Assembly (NCBI GenBank): GCA_964621645.1
Contig: CAZUMH010000003.1
Coordinates: 19,537-83,536 of the forward strand
Reading direction: 5' to 3'
DNA from: CAZUMH01 sp964621645
Lineage (GTDB): Bacteria; Zhuqueibacterota; QNDG01; JAGLOF01
DNA length: 64,000 nt
Shown: in pieces, positions 16,959 to 24,700 of the stretch
Layout: every line of letters starts with the position of its first letter
Position numbering within the stretch: position 1 is the first letter of the stretch
Notes under the pieces: model-generated
The model's database searches: none
What the model saw: only the letters and a program-made list of their open reading frames with translations
What the model was told of the DNA's origin: nothing
Position numbers and translations under genes: made by a program

Positions 16959-17576
16959 CTACTTCTCCTGCATCCCACCCGAGGGGCAGACCTCAACACA
17001 GGCGCCGCAGTACTTGCAGAGAGCATCGGCATAGGAATCTCCAAAGGGAGGCCCTATCTCGGACCGATAACCACGATTAATGAATCCCAGCGTGCCCACG
17101 CCCCTCACTTCCTGACAGACAGCGACACAACGACCGCAAAGGATACATTTATTCATGTCCCGCACGAAGAGAGGATCATCAGCGAGAACCGGCAGATCCC
17201 TCGATTTGGGCGCGTAATTGGCCAGGATTTCATCAACGCCGCAGTATTCCACCACCTTCATGAGCTGGGTATCCTTGGGCTGATCCGGGGGTAGTTCACT
17301 CAGGGTCAGCCAGATGAGCCGGCGGCGCAGTGACTGCAGCTCTTCTGTTTTCGTCTGTACCACCATCCCCTCTTTGGCCTGAGTAGCACAGGCCACAGGC
17401 AGCCCGCGCATGCCTTCGATCTGAACGACGCAGAGCCTGCAGGTGGTCAGTGGCGGCAGATCTGGGTGGTAGCAGAGGTTAGGGATATAAATCCCATTGG
17501 CCAGGGCGGCCTCCAATACTGTCTGGCCTTCCTCTACGGTAATCTTCTTATTATCTATGGTGAGATGTATACTCAT
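16959..17576 (-). CDS. NuoG/HydA-N-terminal-like Fe-S protein (StnC N-terminal half)
   Basis: A 205-residue protein with a [2Fe-2S] domain (NLCYHPDLPPLTTCRLC, residues 33-49, plus a fourth Cys in VACATQ), a His/Cys-cluster region (YCGVDEILANY), and two [4Fe-4S] motifs (CILCGRCVAVC and CKYCGACVEVCPSGGM). This is the N-terminal module of NADH dehydrogenase NuoG or [FeFe]-hydrogenase HydA, without the H-cluster domain. The start MSIHLTID has GAAGAGGAAGCT before it; an upstream ATG lies inside nuoF. It follows the NuoF-like gene by 10 bases and ends in TAG in frame with the GltD-like gene, so the pair probably corresponds to one electron-transfer subunit joining NuoEF to an NADP-reactive flavoprotein. 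Confidence 0.85.
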   Translation of the reverse strand: MSIHLTIDNKKITVEEGQTVLEAALANGIYIPNLCYHPDLPPLTTCRLCVVQIEGMRGLPVACATQAKEGMVVQTKTEELQSLRRRLIWLTLSELPPDQPKDTQLMKVVEYCGVDEILANYAPKSRDLPVLADDPLFVRDMNKCILCGRCVAVCQEVRGVGTLGFINRGYRSEIGPPFGDSYADALCKYCGACVEVCPSGGMQEK

Positions 17577-17586
17577 AGCTTCCTCT

Positions 17587-19386
17587 TCATTCAACAGTGA
17601 TGGCATCGAATCGACAGGCTTCCTTACAGGCGCCGCAGCGGGTGCAGATATCCTGATCAATGATGTGCGCCTCTTTCTTTTCTCCGGAAATCGCTTCAAC
17701 CGGACAATTCCTGGCGCAAAGGGTACAACCGGTGCATTTTTCCGGATCTATTGTGAACGTGATAAGGGCCTTGCATACTCCTGCCGGGCAGCGTTTCTCA
17801 TTGACATGAGCTTCATACTCATCCCGGAAATAGCGCAGGGTGGTCAGCACTGGATTTGGTGCTGTGTTACCGAGTCCGCAAAGCGCCGTTTTCTTGATCA
17901 AATCGGCCAGGGATTCCAGGCCTTCGACATCACCCGGCTCACCGTTTCCGCTGGTAATCTTTTCCAGCAGTTCCTTCATACGGACCAATCCGACCCGGCA
18001 GGGTGTACACTTGCCGCAGGATTCATCCACCAGGAAGTTGATGAAGTAAAGAGCGATATCAACCATACAGGTCTCTTCATCCATGACGATGAGACCGCCA
18101 GAGCCCATGATGGCGCCTGCTTCGGTCAGTTTCTCATAATCCACCGGAAGATCAAGCAGGCTGGCCGGCACGCATCCCCCCGAGGGACCGCCTGACTGTA
18201 CCGCTTTGAATTTTTTCCCGCCGGGAATACCGCCGCCGATTCCGTAGATGATCTGACGCAGCGGGATGCCCATGGGAACCTCAACCAGACCGGAATTGTT
18301 GATTTTACCGACCAAAGAGAACACCTTGGTCCCCTTGCTCTTCTCCGTACCCAGGGTAGCATACCAGGCGCCGCTCCGCTGAATGATAATCGGCACGTTG
18401 GCCCAGGTCTCCACGTTGTTAATATTGGTGGGCTTGCCCCAGAGTCCCTTTTCAGCCGGATAGGGAGGACGGGCGCTGGGGCGTCCCGGTCTACCTTCGA
18501 TGCTGGCCATAAGCGCCGTTTCCTCACCGCAGACGAAGGCTCCACCACCGCGGATGACTTCCACCTCGAAGCTGAATCCGGTGTCAAGGATATTCTCTCC
18601 CAGAAGTCCGTAATCAGTTGCCTGTTCAATGGCGTTCTTGATCCTTCTCACCGCCAGCGGATATTCATCCCGTACGTATATAAAACCCTTGCTGGCTCCT
18701 ATCGCCTTGGCCCCGATGGTCATTCCCTCCAGAACGGCATGGGGATCAGCCTCGAGAATTGAACGATCCATATAGGCCCCGGGATCGCCCTCATCGGCGT
18801 TGCAGATGAGATATTTAACATCGCCCGGAGACTTCTTGCAGAGTGCCCACTTAATTGCCGTGGGGAAACCTCCTCCTCCCCGTCCCCGCAGACCGGAGAT
18901 CTTGATCTCTTCGATGATTTCCTCCGGGGACATACCGGTCAGGGCTTTAGCCAGCGCCTGATACCCGTCAAATGCGATATACTCATCAATCTTCTCCGGA
19001 TCCATCCGGCCCCGGTTGCGAAGCACCACCAGCATCTGGTGCTTGAAGAAATCTATGTCCATCAGCTTGGGTATTTCTTTCTTGGCATCCTCCGGCACAT
19101 ACATGCATTTTTTATAGGGACGCCCTTTGAGAAAATGTTCCTCCACCAGGAGGGGAATGTCCTTCTCGCTGAGTTCCTGATAAAACACATCTTCAGGCTG
19201 TACAATAGCGATCGGTCCTCTCTCGCAAAATCCCTGACAGCCGGTGGCGATTATCTGCACTTCCTCTTCCAGTCCCCGCTTCTTGATCTCCTGCTCGAAG
19301 GCATCTTTGATAAGCATGGACCTGTTGGAAACGCAGCCCGTCCCGGCGCATACCAGCACATGAGTCCTGTATTTTCTTGAATCCAC
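17587..19386 (-). CDS. NuoF/HydB-like NADH-oxidising flavoprotein subunit
   Basis: A 599-residue HydB-type subunit. In order: an N-terminal thioredoxin-like [2Fe-2S] domain (CAGTGCVSNRSMLI, near 13), the FMN loop (GLRGRGGGGFPTAIKW, near 168) and NADH loop (ICNADEGDPGAYMDRSIL), an SLBB domain, the NuoF [4Fe-4S] site (ESCGKCTPCRVGL, near 468), and two C-terminal ferredoxin [4Fe-4S] motifs (CTGCTLCARNCP and CTRCGACKEAC). This layout is that of bifurcating hydrogenases and of the Stn transhydrogenase, where this FMN is the proposed bifurcation site for NADH. It lies between NuoE and the Fe-S/GltD genes in one operon. Confidence 0.92.
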   Translation of the reverse strand: MDSRKYRTHVLVCAGTGCVSNRSMLIKDAFEQEIKKRGLEEEVQIIATGCQGFCERGPIAIVQPEDVFYQELSEKDIPLLVEEHFLKGRPYKKCMYVPEDAKKEIPKLMDIDFFKHQMLVVLRNRGRMDPEKIDEYIAFDGYQALAKALTGMSPEEIIEEIKISGLRGRGGGGFPTAIKWALCKKSPGDVKYLICNADEGDPGAYMDRSILEADPHAVLEGMTIGAKAIGASKGFIYVRDEYPLAVRRIKNAIEQATDYGLLGENILDTGFSFEVEVIRGGGAFVCGEETALMASIEGRPGRPSARPPYPAEKGLWGKPTNINNVETWANVPIIIQRSGAWYATLGTEKSKGTKVFSLVGKINNSGLVEVPMGIPLRQIIYGIGGGIPGGKKFKAVQSGGPSGGCVPASLLDLPVDYEKLTEAGAIMGSGGLIVMDEETCMVDIALYFINFLVDESCGKCTPCRVGLVRMKELLEKITSGNGEPGDVEGLESLADLIKKTALCGLGNTAPNPVLTTLRYFRDEYEAHVNEKRCPAGVCKALITFTIDPEKCTGCTLCARNCPVEAISGEKKEAHIIDQDICTRCGACKEACRFDAITVE

Positions 19387-19394
19387 TGTAACTC

Positions 19395-19841
19395 CTATTG
19401 ATATTTTTCCAGAACCTTGCCAATATCCTTCTGGGTCAATTTACCATGAAAATTCTCGTCGATAACCATGACCGGCGCCAATCCGCAGCATCCTACGCAT
19501 CTCACTTCTTCAAGGGTAAAGCGTTCATCCGCAGTGGTTTCTCCGTTCCTGATTCCCAGATCACGCTCGAGCTTCTCCACCAGTTTGGCAGCGCCGCGTA
19601 CGTGACAGGCGGTGCCGGTGCACACATTAATGGTGTGCCGGCCCCTGGGTGTCAGGCTGAAGGCCTTATAAAAAGTAGCCAGGCTGTAGAGGCGGGAGAG
19701 AGGGACACTCACTTCGGCGGCCACGATCTTCAGCGCCTCCTTGGGCAGATATCCTTTTTCCTTCTGAATATCCTGAAGCATGGCAATTAAGCTGCGCTCA
19801 CGTTTGTTATATCTTTCCACTATTTGTTTTACTGACTTCAA
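19395..19841 (-). CDS. NuoE/HydC-like [2Fe-2S] subunit
   Basis: A 148-residue thioredoxin-like [2Fe-2S] protein of the NuoE/HydC family. The four ligands are seen in CTGTACHVRG (near 77) and CVGCCGLAPVMVID (near 116), with the usual five-residue spacing in the first pair. It transfers electrons between the FMN subunit and the rest of a NADH-dependent complex. The gene precedes the NuoF-like gene by 8 bases, so both are made together. Confidence 0.92.
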   Translation of the reverse strand: MKSVKQIVERYNKRERSLIAMLQDIQKEKGYLPKEALKIVAAEVSVPLSRLYSLATFYKAFSLTPRGRHTINVCTGTACHVRGAAKLVEKLERDLGIRNGETTADERFTLEEVRCVGCCGLAPVMVIDENFHGKLTQKDIGKVLEKYQ

Positions 19842-19862
19842 TAAAAACCTCCCTTTTTATAA

Positions 19863-20405
19863 TCAATCTATTTGAATCTTGCGCAAATCGTTCAGTTCCC
19901 GCCGCACAAATTTTATCACGGCCGGAGTACTGCGAACTGCTTCTCCATACTCTTCTTCTATACGGGATGAGTGCCAGCTGAATTCTTCTCTTTCCCCATG
20001 ATAGTTTATCTGAAATTCCGTCTGGGGATGGGCGGTCAGCAGCACGATCATCATCTCGACAAGATCGCCCAAAGGCTGGCGGTCGATATGATTGCTGTGA
20101 AAAACCGCCTCAACACTGGTTCCCTGGTCCGGGATTGAGTGTATGGTCAAATCACCGCCTGTTTTCCTGGCCGCCTCCTTCATCATGGAAAGGCCCAGTC
20201 CCACTCTCTTTTTATCCTTTGTGGTTATAAAGGGATCGAGGACGGCCCGTTGCATATCTTCATCCATGCCTCGGCCATTGTCCAGAATCTGAATCGCAAG
20301 AGTAGAGTCTTCCTTTTCCTCACTCAGATCGATTACCACAAGATCGGCTCCGGCTCTCACCGAATTTTCCACGATATCGATGATATGGAGCGATATTTCA
20401 ATCAT
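19863..20405 (-). CDS. GHKL-type ATPase (histidine-kinase-like, no His-acceptor domain)
   Basis: A 180-residue protein carrying only a HATPase_c domain: N box (IDIVENSVRAGA), G1 box (ILDNGRGMDEDM), an F box-like DPFITTKDKKRVGLGLSMMKEA and G2-type GTS. There is no phospho-acceptor or receiver domain. Proteins of this kind occur next to PHP and DRTGG proteins in the operons of NuoE/F-type complexes and sensory [FeFe] hydrogenases in anaerobes, where they may act as anti-sigma-type kinases or signal transducers. It overlaps the PHP gene by 4 bases. Confidence 0.75.
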   Translation of the reverse strand: MIEISLHIIDIVENSVRAGADLVVIDLSEEKEDSTLAIQILDNGRGMDEDMQRAVLDPFITTKDKKRVGLGLSMMKEAARKTGGDLTIHSIPDQGTSVEAVFHSNHIDRQPLGDLVEMMIVLLTAHPQTEFQINYHGEREEFSWHSSRIEEEYGEAVRSTPAVIKFVRRELNDLRKIQID

Positions 20406-21157
20406 GCCGTCTTCATCCGTGAAACCACTTTTCTGCCTTCCTGGTTTTTCAAGGCAAGCCGCATCTCAGCGGTGGTCATCTCGGCAACCGTCCATTCGGT
20501 CCAGACCCGGCCAATATCATCGAGTCGGTGGGCATCCGACGACCGGATCAGGGGAAAGTCTGCGGCGCCAGGGAGCTTCTTTACCTCTTCCAGATCTCCC
20601 CGGGGAGAAACTTCAAGCGCGTCAAGAGCCAATCCTTCCGGAATAAATCCCAGCTGGCTGATAAGGCTGTAACTGCCCCGGTCGACGTGTGAGGCCACTG
20701 CCAGACCGTTCAGAGCGTGAATATGACCGACCACTTCTTCCACCGTCAGTGTCGTCCCTCCGATGAGAAGCCGGTATTCAAAATACTCCACCTCGTCGTT
20801 CTCGTTTGCCACTACCTGCATGCCAAAGAGCTCATCATCATTGCGTCCGGGCAAAAGATGATTATATACGGTATCCTGCAGAGTCAGGACCTCTGCGGCC
20901 CTGTCAAACAGTGCCAGGATATGGACTTCCTCGGCGGTGCTCACTTCCATGCCTGCCAGAATCCTGGGCCCCTCATCGCCCGCGGCGGCCGATACTCCCG
21001 CCACGTTCTTGGCGCTGTTGTGATCACTGACAGCGACGGTATCAAGCTTTTCCCGTCGGCAGCGCTCCACAATTTTCATTGGGGTCATCTCCAACTCGCC
21101 GCAGGGGGAAAGGCAGGTATGCAGATGCAGATCGGCCTTGAATACGCAAAGGCTCAT
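20402..21157 (-). CDS. PHP-domain metal-dependent phosphoesterase
   Basis: A 251-residue PHP protein: ADLHLHTCLSPCGELEM (residues 8-24) and VAVSDHNSAKNVAG are the first two metal-binding motifs, GLAVASHVDRGSYSL the third and RSSDAHRLDDIG the fourth. Related proteins are found with DRTGG and HATPase genes around [FeFe]-hydrogenase-type operons; the substrate is unknown and a signalling-nucleotide or phosphoprotein role is only a guess. Overlaps its neighbours on both sides by 4 bases, so it is tightly coupled. Confidence 0.75.
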   Translation of the reverse strand: MSLCVFKADLHLHTCLSPCGELEMTPMKIVERCRREKLDTVAVSDHNSAKNVAGVSAAAGDEGPRILAGMEVSTAEEVHILALFDRAAEVLTLQDTVYNHLLPGRNDDELFGMQVVANENDEVEYFEYRLLIGGTTLTVEEVVGHIHALNGLAVASHVDRGSYSLISQLGFIPEGLALDALEVSPRGDLEEVKKLPGAADFPLIRSSDAHRLDDIGRVWTEWTVAEMTTAEMRLALKNQEGRKVVSRMKTA

Positions 21158-21501
21158 CCTTTCCGGCCGACCCCCAGATTGTAGAGACGTCCGGCTAATT
21201 CATAGGCGGAAAGATCCGAGGCCAGAAGAGGCACACCTTCCTTTTCCGCTTTCTCCCTGGTCTGATCCGCGGGCTGCTTACCGCCGATGATAACGATCCC
21301 GGCCAGTTCCTTGAGAGTCGCTACGGCCACGGTGTTTTCATGAACCTGCAGGGTAAGCCAAAGATCTCCTTTCCTGGAATTGGCGATCACGTCACTAAGC
21401 ATGTCGCTTACATACCCGTTTTCCACTTCGGCATCAAGTTTGCCGGCAGCTGCTTCTACCGATAATTTCAGCTTTTCAACAATGTCCGCAAGTTTCATCA
21501 T
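21154..21501 (-). CDS. DRTGG-domain protein
   Basis: A 115-residue single-domain DRTGG protein (SDMLSDVIANSRKGDLWLTL then IVIIGGKQPADQTREKAEKE and PLLASDLSAYELAGRLYNLG). DRTGG domains are ligand-sensing modules also found in some phosphotransacetylases and, with CBS domains, in pyrophosphatases, where nucleotides bind. Its role here is presumed regulatory, together with the PHP and ATPase proteins. A second DRTGG gene lies 1.7 kb upstream in the same operon. Confidence 0.75.
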   Translation of the reverse strand: MMKLADIVEKLKLSVEAAAGKLDAEVENGYVSDMLSDVIANSRKGDLWLTLQVHENTVAVATLKELAGIVIIGGKQPADQTREKAEKEGVPLLASDLSAYELAGRLYNLGVGRKG

Positions 21502-21507
21502 ATTTCC

Positions 21508-22767
21508 CTATTTATTCTGGGTCACGAACACGCAGTCTTCCAGTCGGGCCTCGCCCCTGACAATATCTCTGGCCAGGGTTTTGCAATCCGGGGCACCGCA
21601 GGCGCCGCACTCCTTGCCTCCCAGCTGGGGGATGAGTTCTTCGATTCGCTGCCTCTTTTTCAAGGCCTTAACCGGATCGGGGTCCAAAGGAGGCAGAGGA
21701 TGGCGCTCCATCCCTTTCTCCAGAAAGAAGTAGTTCTCTTGATAGAGACGCCGGATCACCTTGCGGCTCACCCGGCTGCGTTCCCCGAACATCTTCACCA
21801 GGTTTTCGGACCGCTTCTTGGCAATATGACGGTTTTCCACTACCTGGGGTCCACCGATGCAGCCGTCCGGGCAGACAAGGCACTCCAGATACTGGATATC
21901 CTTCAGTTTCCCCGCCTCCACATCATCCAGAATCTGAATGACATCGGAGACTCCCGAAACGGCCAGACAGTTATCCAGGTTGATCCCGTTAACCTCTCCT
22001 CCGGATTTACCCCAGCCGAGTCCAACGCCGCTTGACTGCTGCAGGATGATATCTTCGTCCATGTCTTCAATGACCTCAAGAAGATCGGCGTAAATATCAC
22101 TGATCGCTATGGCACCGTCAAGGGAAGATTTGGAAAGCCCGATGGGATTATTGATCGACACCATCTTGGCCGAACAGGAGGTGATATGGATGATACCGAT
22201 CTCCTCTTCTTTGAAGCCTTTCTCTTGCGCCAGCTTCTTGCGAAGATTCCTGGCCAGCACCTCTCTTGGAACATCGATAGGCATCATATTCTCCGCCAGC
22301 TCGGGATAGAGGAAGGAGACCAGCCGTACCACCGCCGGACAGACCGTGGAAATACGCGGCCGGGGACCTTTATCCTCTTTTAAAAAGATCTCGTAAGCGG
22401 CATTTACCTTCTCGCACACCCAGGCCAGATCAACAACGTAATCAAAGCCTATTTTGCGAAGAGCCAGCAATACCTGATTGGGCATTACCTCCCAGCCAAA
22501 CTGGGTGTATAACACCGGCGAGGGGAGGGCCACTGTGTATTTAAACCGTTTCAAATCGGAAAATGAAGTCGTCTGGGGCACGACCGCTTCGTGGGGGCAG
22601 ACCCGATAGCATTCCCCGCAATCAACGCAGCGCTCACTCAAAATAACCGCTTTCCCAGTGCGTACCCTAATGGCCTTGGTGGGACAGGCCTTCATACAGA
22701 GAACACACCCCACGCACTTATCTTCATCTATCGTAAGGGAGTGCAGTTTTTTAACCGGTTTATCCAT
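21508..22767 (-). CDS. Sensory-type [FeFe]-hydrogenase-family protein
   Basis: A 419-residue protein. Residues 10-60 hold two [4Fe-4S] motifs (CVGCVLCMKACP, CVDCGECYRVCP). The middle is an H-cluster domain with all four cluster cysteines: STVCPAVV (C143), TSCSAKM (C198) and CLVCPDGC (C299, C303). In catalytic enzymes the residue before the first ligand is a proton-relay cysteine; here it is V142, as in the group C/D enzymes proposed to sense H2. A C-terminal CGACGAPDCKTLA motif adds another [4Fe-4S] domain like that of RnfB. No catalytic [FeFe] hydrogenase or HydEFG maturase is in the window. Neighbours (DRTGG, PHP, two GHKL ATPases) fit a sensor that controls the adjacent NuoEF-type complex. 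Confidence 0.82.
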   Translation of the reverse strand: MDKPVKKLHSLTIDEDKCVGCVLCMKACPTKAIRVRTGKAVILSERCVDCGECYRVCPHEAVVPQTTSFSDLKRFKYTVALPSPVLYTQFGWEVMPNQVLLALRKIGFDYVVDLAWVCEKVNAAYEIFLKEDKGPRPRISTVCPAVVRLVSFLYPELAENMMPIDVPREVLARNLRKKLAQEKGFKEEEIGIIHITSCSAKMVSINNPIGLSKSSLDGAIAISDIYADLLEVIEDMDEDIILQQSSGVGLGWGKSGGEVNGINLDNCLAVSGVSDVIQILDDVEAGKLKDIQYLECLVCPDGCIGGPQVVENRHIAKKRSENLVKMFGERSRVSRKVIRRLYQENYFFLEKGMERHPLPPLDPDPVKALKKRQRIEELIPQLGGKECGACGAPDCKTLARDIVRGEARLEDCVFVTQNK

Positions 22768-23209
22768 TATTTACCGCTCTCTTGATATGAATTTCCAATC
22801 TGGTCCCTTTTCCGGCAGCGGTGTCTATCTTCAGCTCGTCGGAATTTCTCTTGATATTGGGCAGCCCCATCCCAGCGCCGAATCCCATCTCCCGCATTTC
22901 GTCGGTAGCGGTTGAGTATCCTTCCTGCATAGCTTTAGTCACATCCGGAATACCAGGACCTTTGTCCTCTACGATGAGGATAACATCCTCGGGATTGACT
23001 CGAAGCGTCACTTTACCCCCGCCACCATACATGACCACATTCATCTCCGCTTCGTAGGAAGCCACTGCCACCCGCCGGATAACCGAAGAGTCGAATCCCA
23101 CCTCTTTAAGGATATTCTTGATCTGTACGGAAGCTTCTCCGGCACTGGCAAAGTCGTTTCCTTTTATCTGGAATGACTTCTGGAAAAGAACCTGTTCACT
23201 CATGCTCAT
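22760..23209 (-). CDS. RsbW-like anti-sigma factor/serine kinase-type ATPase
   Basis: A 149-residue GHKL ATPase of the RsbW/SpoIIAB kind: SYEAEMNVVMYGGGG (N box), LIVEDKGPGIPD (G1) and EMGFGAGMGLPNIKRNSDEL (G2), ending in GKGTRLEIHIKRAV. In RsbW-type switches such proteins hold sigma factors or phosphorylate antagonists; no sigma factor or antagonist gene is visible here. The last 8 bases overlap the sensory hydrogenase gene, which links it to H2 signalling. Confidence 0.78.
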   Translation of the reverse strand: MSMSEQVLFQKSFQIKGNDFASAGEASVQIKNILKEVGFDSSVIRRVAVASYEAEMNVVMYGGGGKVTLRVNPEDVILIVEDKGPGIPDVTKAMQEGYSTATDEMREMGFGAGMGLPNIKRNSDELKIDTAAGKGTRLEIHIKRAVNNG

Positions 23210-23218
23210 CTTTCCATT

Positions 23219-23551
23219 TCATTTCAGATGGGAGTAGAGAATCCCGCAGACTTCAAACATGCTCAGATCCGTTGCCAAAAGAGGAAAACCGCGATTTTCC
23301 GCAAGTTTAATGGTCTCCTCGCTGGGCACTTTTCCCCGCACATAGACAATGGCACCCAGGTCGACTACTTCTGCGGTACGCACCGTCTGAGCGTTAACCA
23401 GTCCGGTAACGAGAATATCTCCGCGTCTGCTGGAGCTGAGAACATCGCTCATCAGATCGGATGCCTTGATATAGGAAACCTCCATATCGAAGTCTACCGA
23501 GTCTGTCAGGGCCCGGGCCTGGATTAGCTCCTTGATAGTTGCCAGTTTCAC
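23219..23551 (-). CDS. DRTGG-domain protein
   Basis: A 110-residue second DRTGG protein (ASDLMSDVLSSSRRGDILVT, AIVYVRGKVPSEETIKLAEN, PLLATDLSMFEVCGILYSHL). It is clearly paralogous to the other DRTGG gene in this operon and brackets, with it, the sensory hydrogenase and the RsbW-like gene. Function is presumed regulatory; no catalytic residues are seen. It overlaps the hydrogenase maturation protease by 4 bases. Confidence 0.75.
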   Translation of the reverse strand: MKLATIKELIQARALTDSVDFDMEVSYIKASDLMSDVLSSSRRGDILVTGLVNAQTVRTAEVVDLGAIVYVRGKVPSEETIKLAENRGFPLLATDLSMFEVCGILYSHLK

Positions 23552-24096
23552 GTTTTTCCATCCTCGCTTCTGGATGATTCCTTGATAGGTGACTTTTTAC
23601 CCTGTTCGCGGGAACTCACTATCTCTTCCCGAATGATCCGGCGGGCGACAGCGGGAATCGCCGCCGTGACCTCCGGTGTGCAGGAGTCCCCGAAAGTGGT
23701 GACGTCCTTCACGCCGATACCGTAGATGACTATCTCTTCCGGCAGATCCATCTTCAGTCTCTGTCCCAACGCCAGTGCCTCGTTCAAGGGAACCTGATGA
23801 CGTGACATGGCCGATCCTCCGGTCAAATCTTCGGCCTTCAATCTGACCAGAGAACCGGGCCCGGCCGTCCCCAAAGCATCAACAATGACGACCTTGCGAT
23901 ACCCGCGCATCAGATCCAACAGTTCAAGTCCACCCAGGCTGGCTTCGATGAAGTCGACCCCGGCACCGCTGTACAATTTTTCAATCTCCCGGCTGACATA
24001 GATACCCACCCCGTCATCGCTGAGAATAGTGTTGCCCAAACCGAGGATCAGCGTGGGGGATTCCCGTTTGGGGAGAGTATGCCCGGAGCGGCTCAC
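23548..24096 (-). CDS. [NiFe]-hydrogenase maturation protease
   Basis: A 182-residue member of the HyaD/HycI/FrcD endopeptidase family: LILGLGNTILSDDGVGIYV (near 16, with a metal-binding Asp), VDALGTAGPGSLVRL and SRHQVPLNEALALG (metal-binding His). These proteases trim the C-terminus of the [NiFe] large subunit once nickel is in place. The only [NiFe] large subunit in the window is mvhA about 36 kb away, whose C-terminal tail after the DPCxxCxxH motif is still encoded, making it the likely substrate. The gene overlaps the fumarase beta gene by 4 bases. The C-terminal 25 residues are polar and look disordered. Confidence 0.85.
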   Translation of the reverse strand: MSRSGHTLPKRESPTLILGLGNTILSDDGVGIYVSREIEKLYSGAGVDFIEASLGGLELLDLMRGYRKVVIVDALGTAGPGSLVRLKAEDLTGGSAMSRHQVPLNEALALGQRLKMDLPEEIVIYGIGVKDVTTFGDSCTPEVTAAIPAVARRIIREEIVSSREQGKKSPIKESSRSEDGKT

Positions 24097-24656
24097 GTCT
24101 CCTCACGGTTGTAGGCGGCCATTCCTTCTTTGTAAAGATCGCCGCCGAAAGCGTCGTTTACCACTACTGCGGGGAAATCTTCCACCTCGAGCCGACGGAT
24201 CGCTTCCGGGCCCAGATCTTCAAAGGCTACGACCTCCGCCTTTTTCACCGCCTGAGCCATAAGGGCGGCGGCTCCGCCGATTGCTCCAAAATAGACCGCC
24301 CCGAATTTTTTCTGTGCTTCGATGACCTCCGGAGCCCGGTTTCCCTTGCCGATCATTCCTTTCAGGCCCACTTCAATAAGACGGGGGGCGAAAGGATCCA
24401 TCCGATAGCTGGTTGTGGGACCGACCGAACCTATGGGCCGACCCGGTTTGGCCGGCGCCGGTCCAGCATAATAGATTATCTGTCCCTTAAAATCCACCGG
24501 CAGGGTCTCTCCCCGGTCCAGGGCTTCGATAAGCCGTTTATGGGCTGAATCCCGGGCTGTATAGATTACTCCGCTGATTACCACCGCATCACCGATACGG
24601 AGCTGTTTCACGGCTTCATCCGTCAGGGGAGTGGTTATTCTTTTTACATCAGACAT
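24093..24656 (-). CDS. Class I fumarase/tartrate dehydratase-type hydro-lyase, beta subunit
   Basis: A 187-residue subunit starting at MSDVKRITTP (GAGGAAAAGGCC just before it; an ATG 27 codons upstream lacks this). Typical segments: GDAVVISGVIYTARDSAHKR, YYAGPAPAKPGRPIGSVGPT and TSYRMDPFAPRLIEVGLKG. With the alpha subunit it forms an oxygen-labile [4Fe-4S] enzyme that interconverts fumarate and malate, or related hydroxyacids. Given the fumarate reductase and TCA genes in this window, fumarase is the likely role. Confidence 0.88.
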   Translation of the reverse strand: MSDVKRITTPLTDEAVKQLRIGDAVVISGVIYTARDSAHKRLIEALDRGETLPVDFKGQIIYYAGPAPAKPGRPIGSVGPTTSYRMDPFAPRLIEVGLKGMIGKGNRAPEVIEAQKKFGAVYFGAIGGAAALMAQAVKKAEVVAFEDLGPEAIRRLEVEDFPAVVVNDAFGGDLYKEGMAAYNREET

Positions 24657-24700
24657 GGCCTTTTCCTCATATACGGGTGTGCATTGAATTGACTTGTTTA

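Noticed and set aside
16959..16961. General pyrrolysine recoding of TAG
   Set aside because: Several other genes in the window end at TAG with a neighbouring gene following normally, and no pyl genes are seen; the local in-frame TAG is reported only as an open question.
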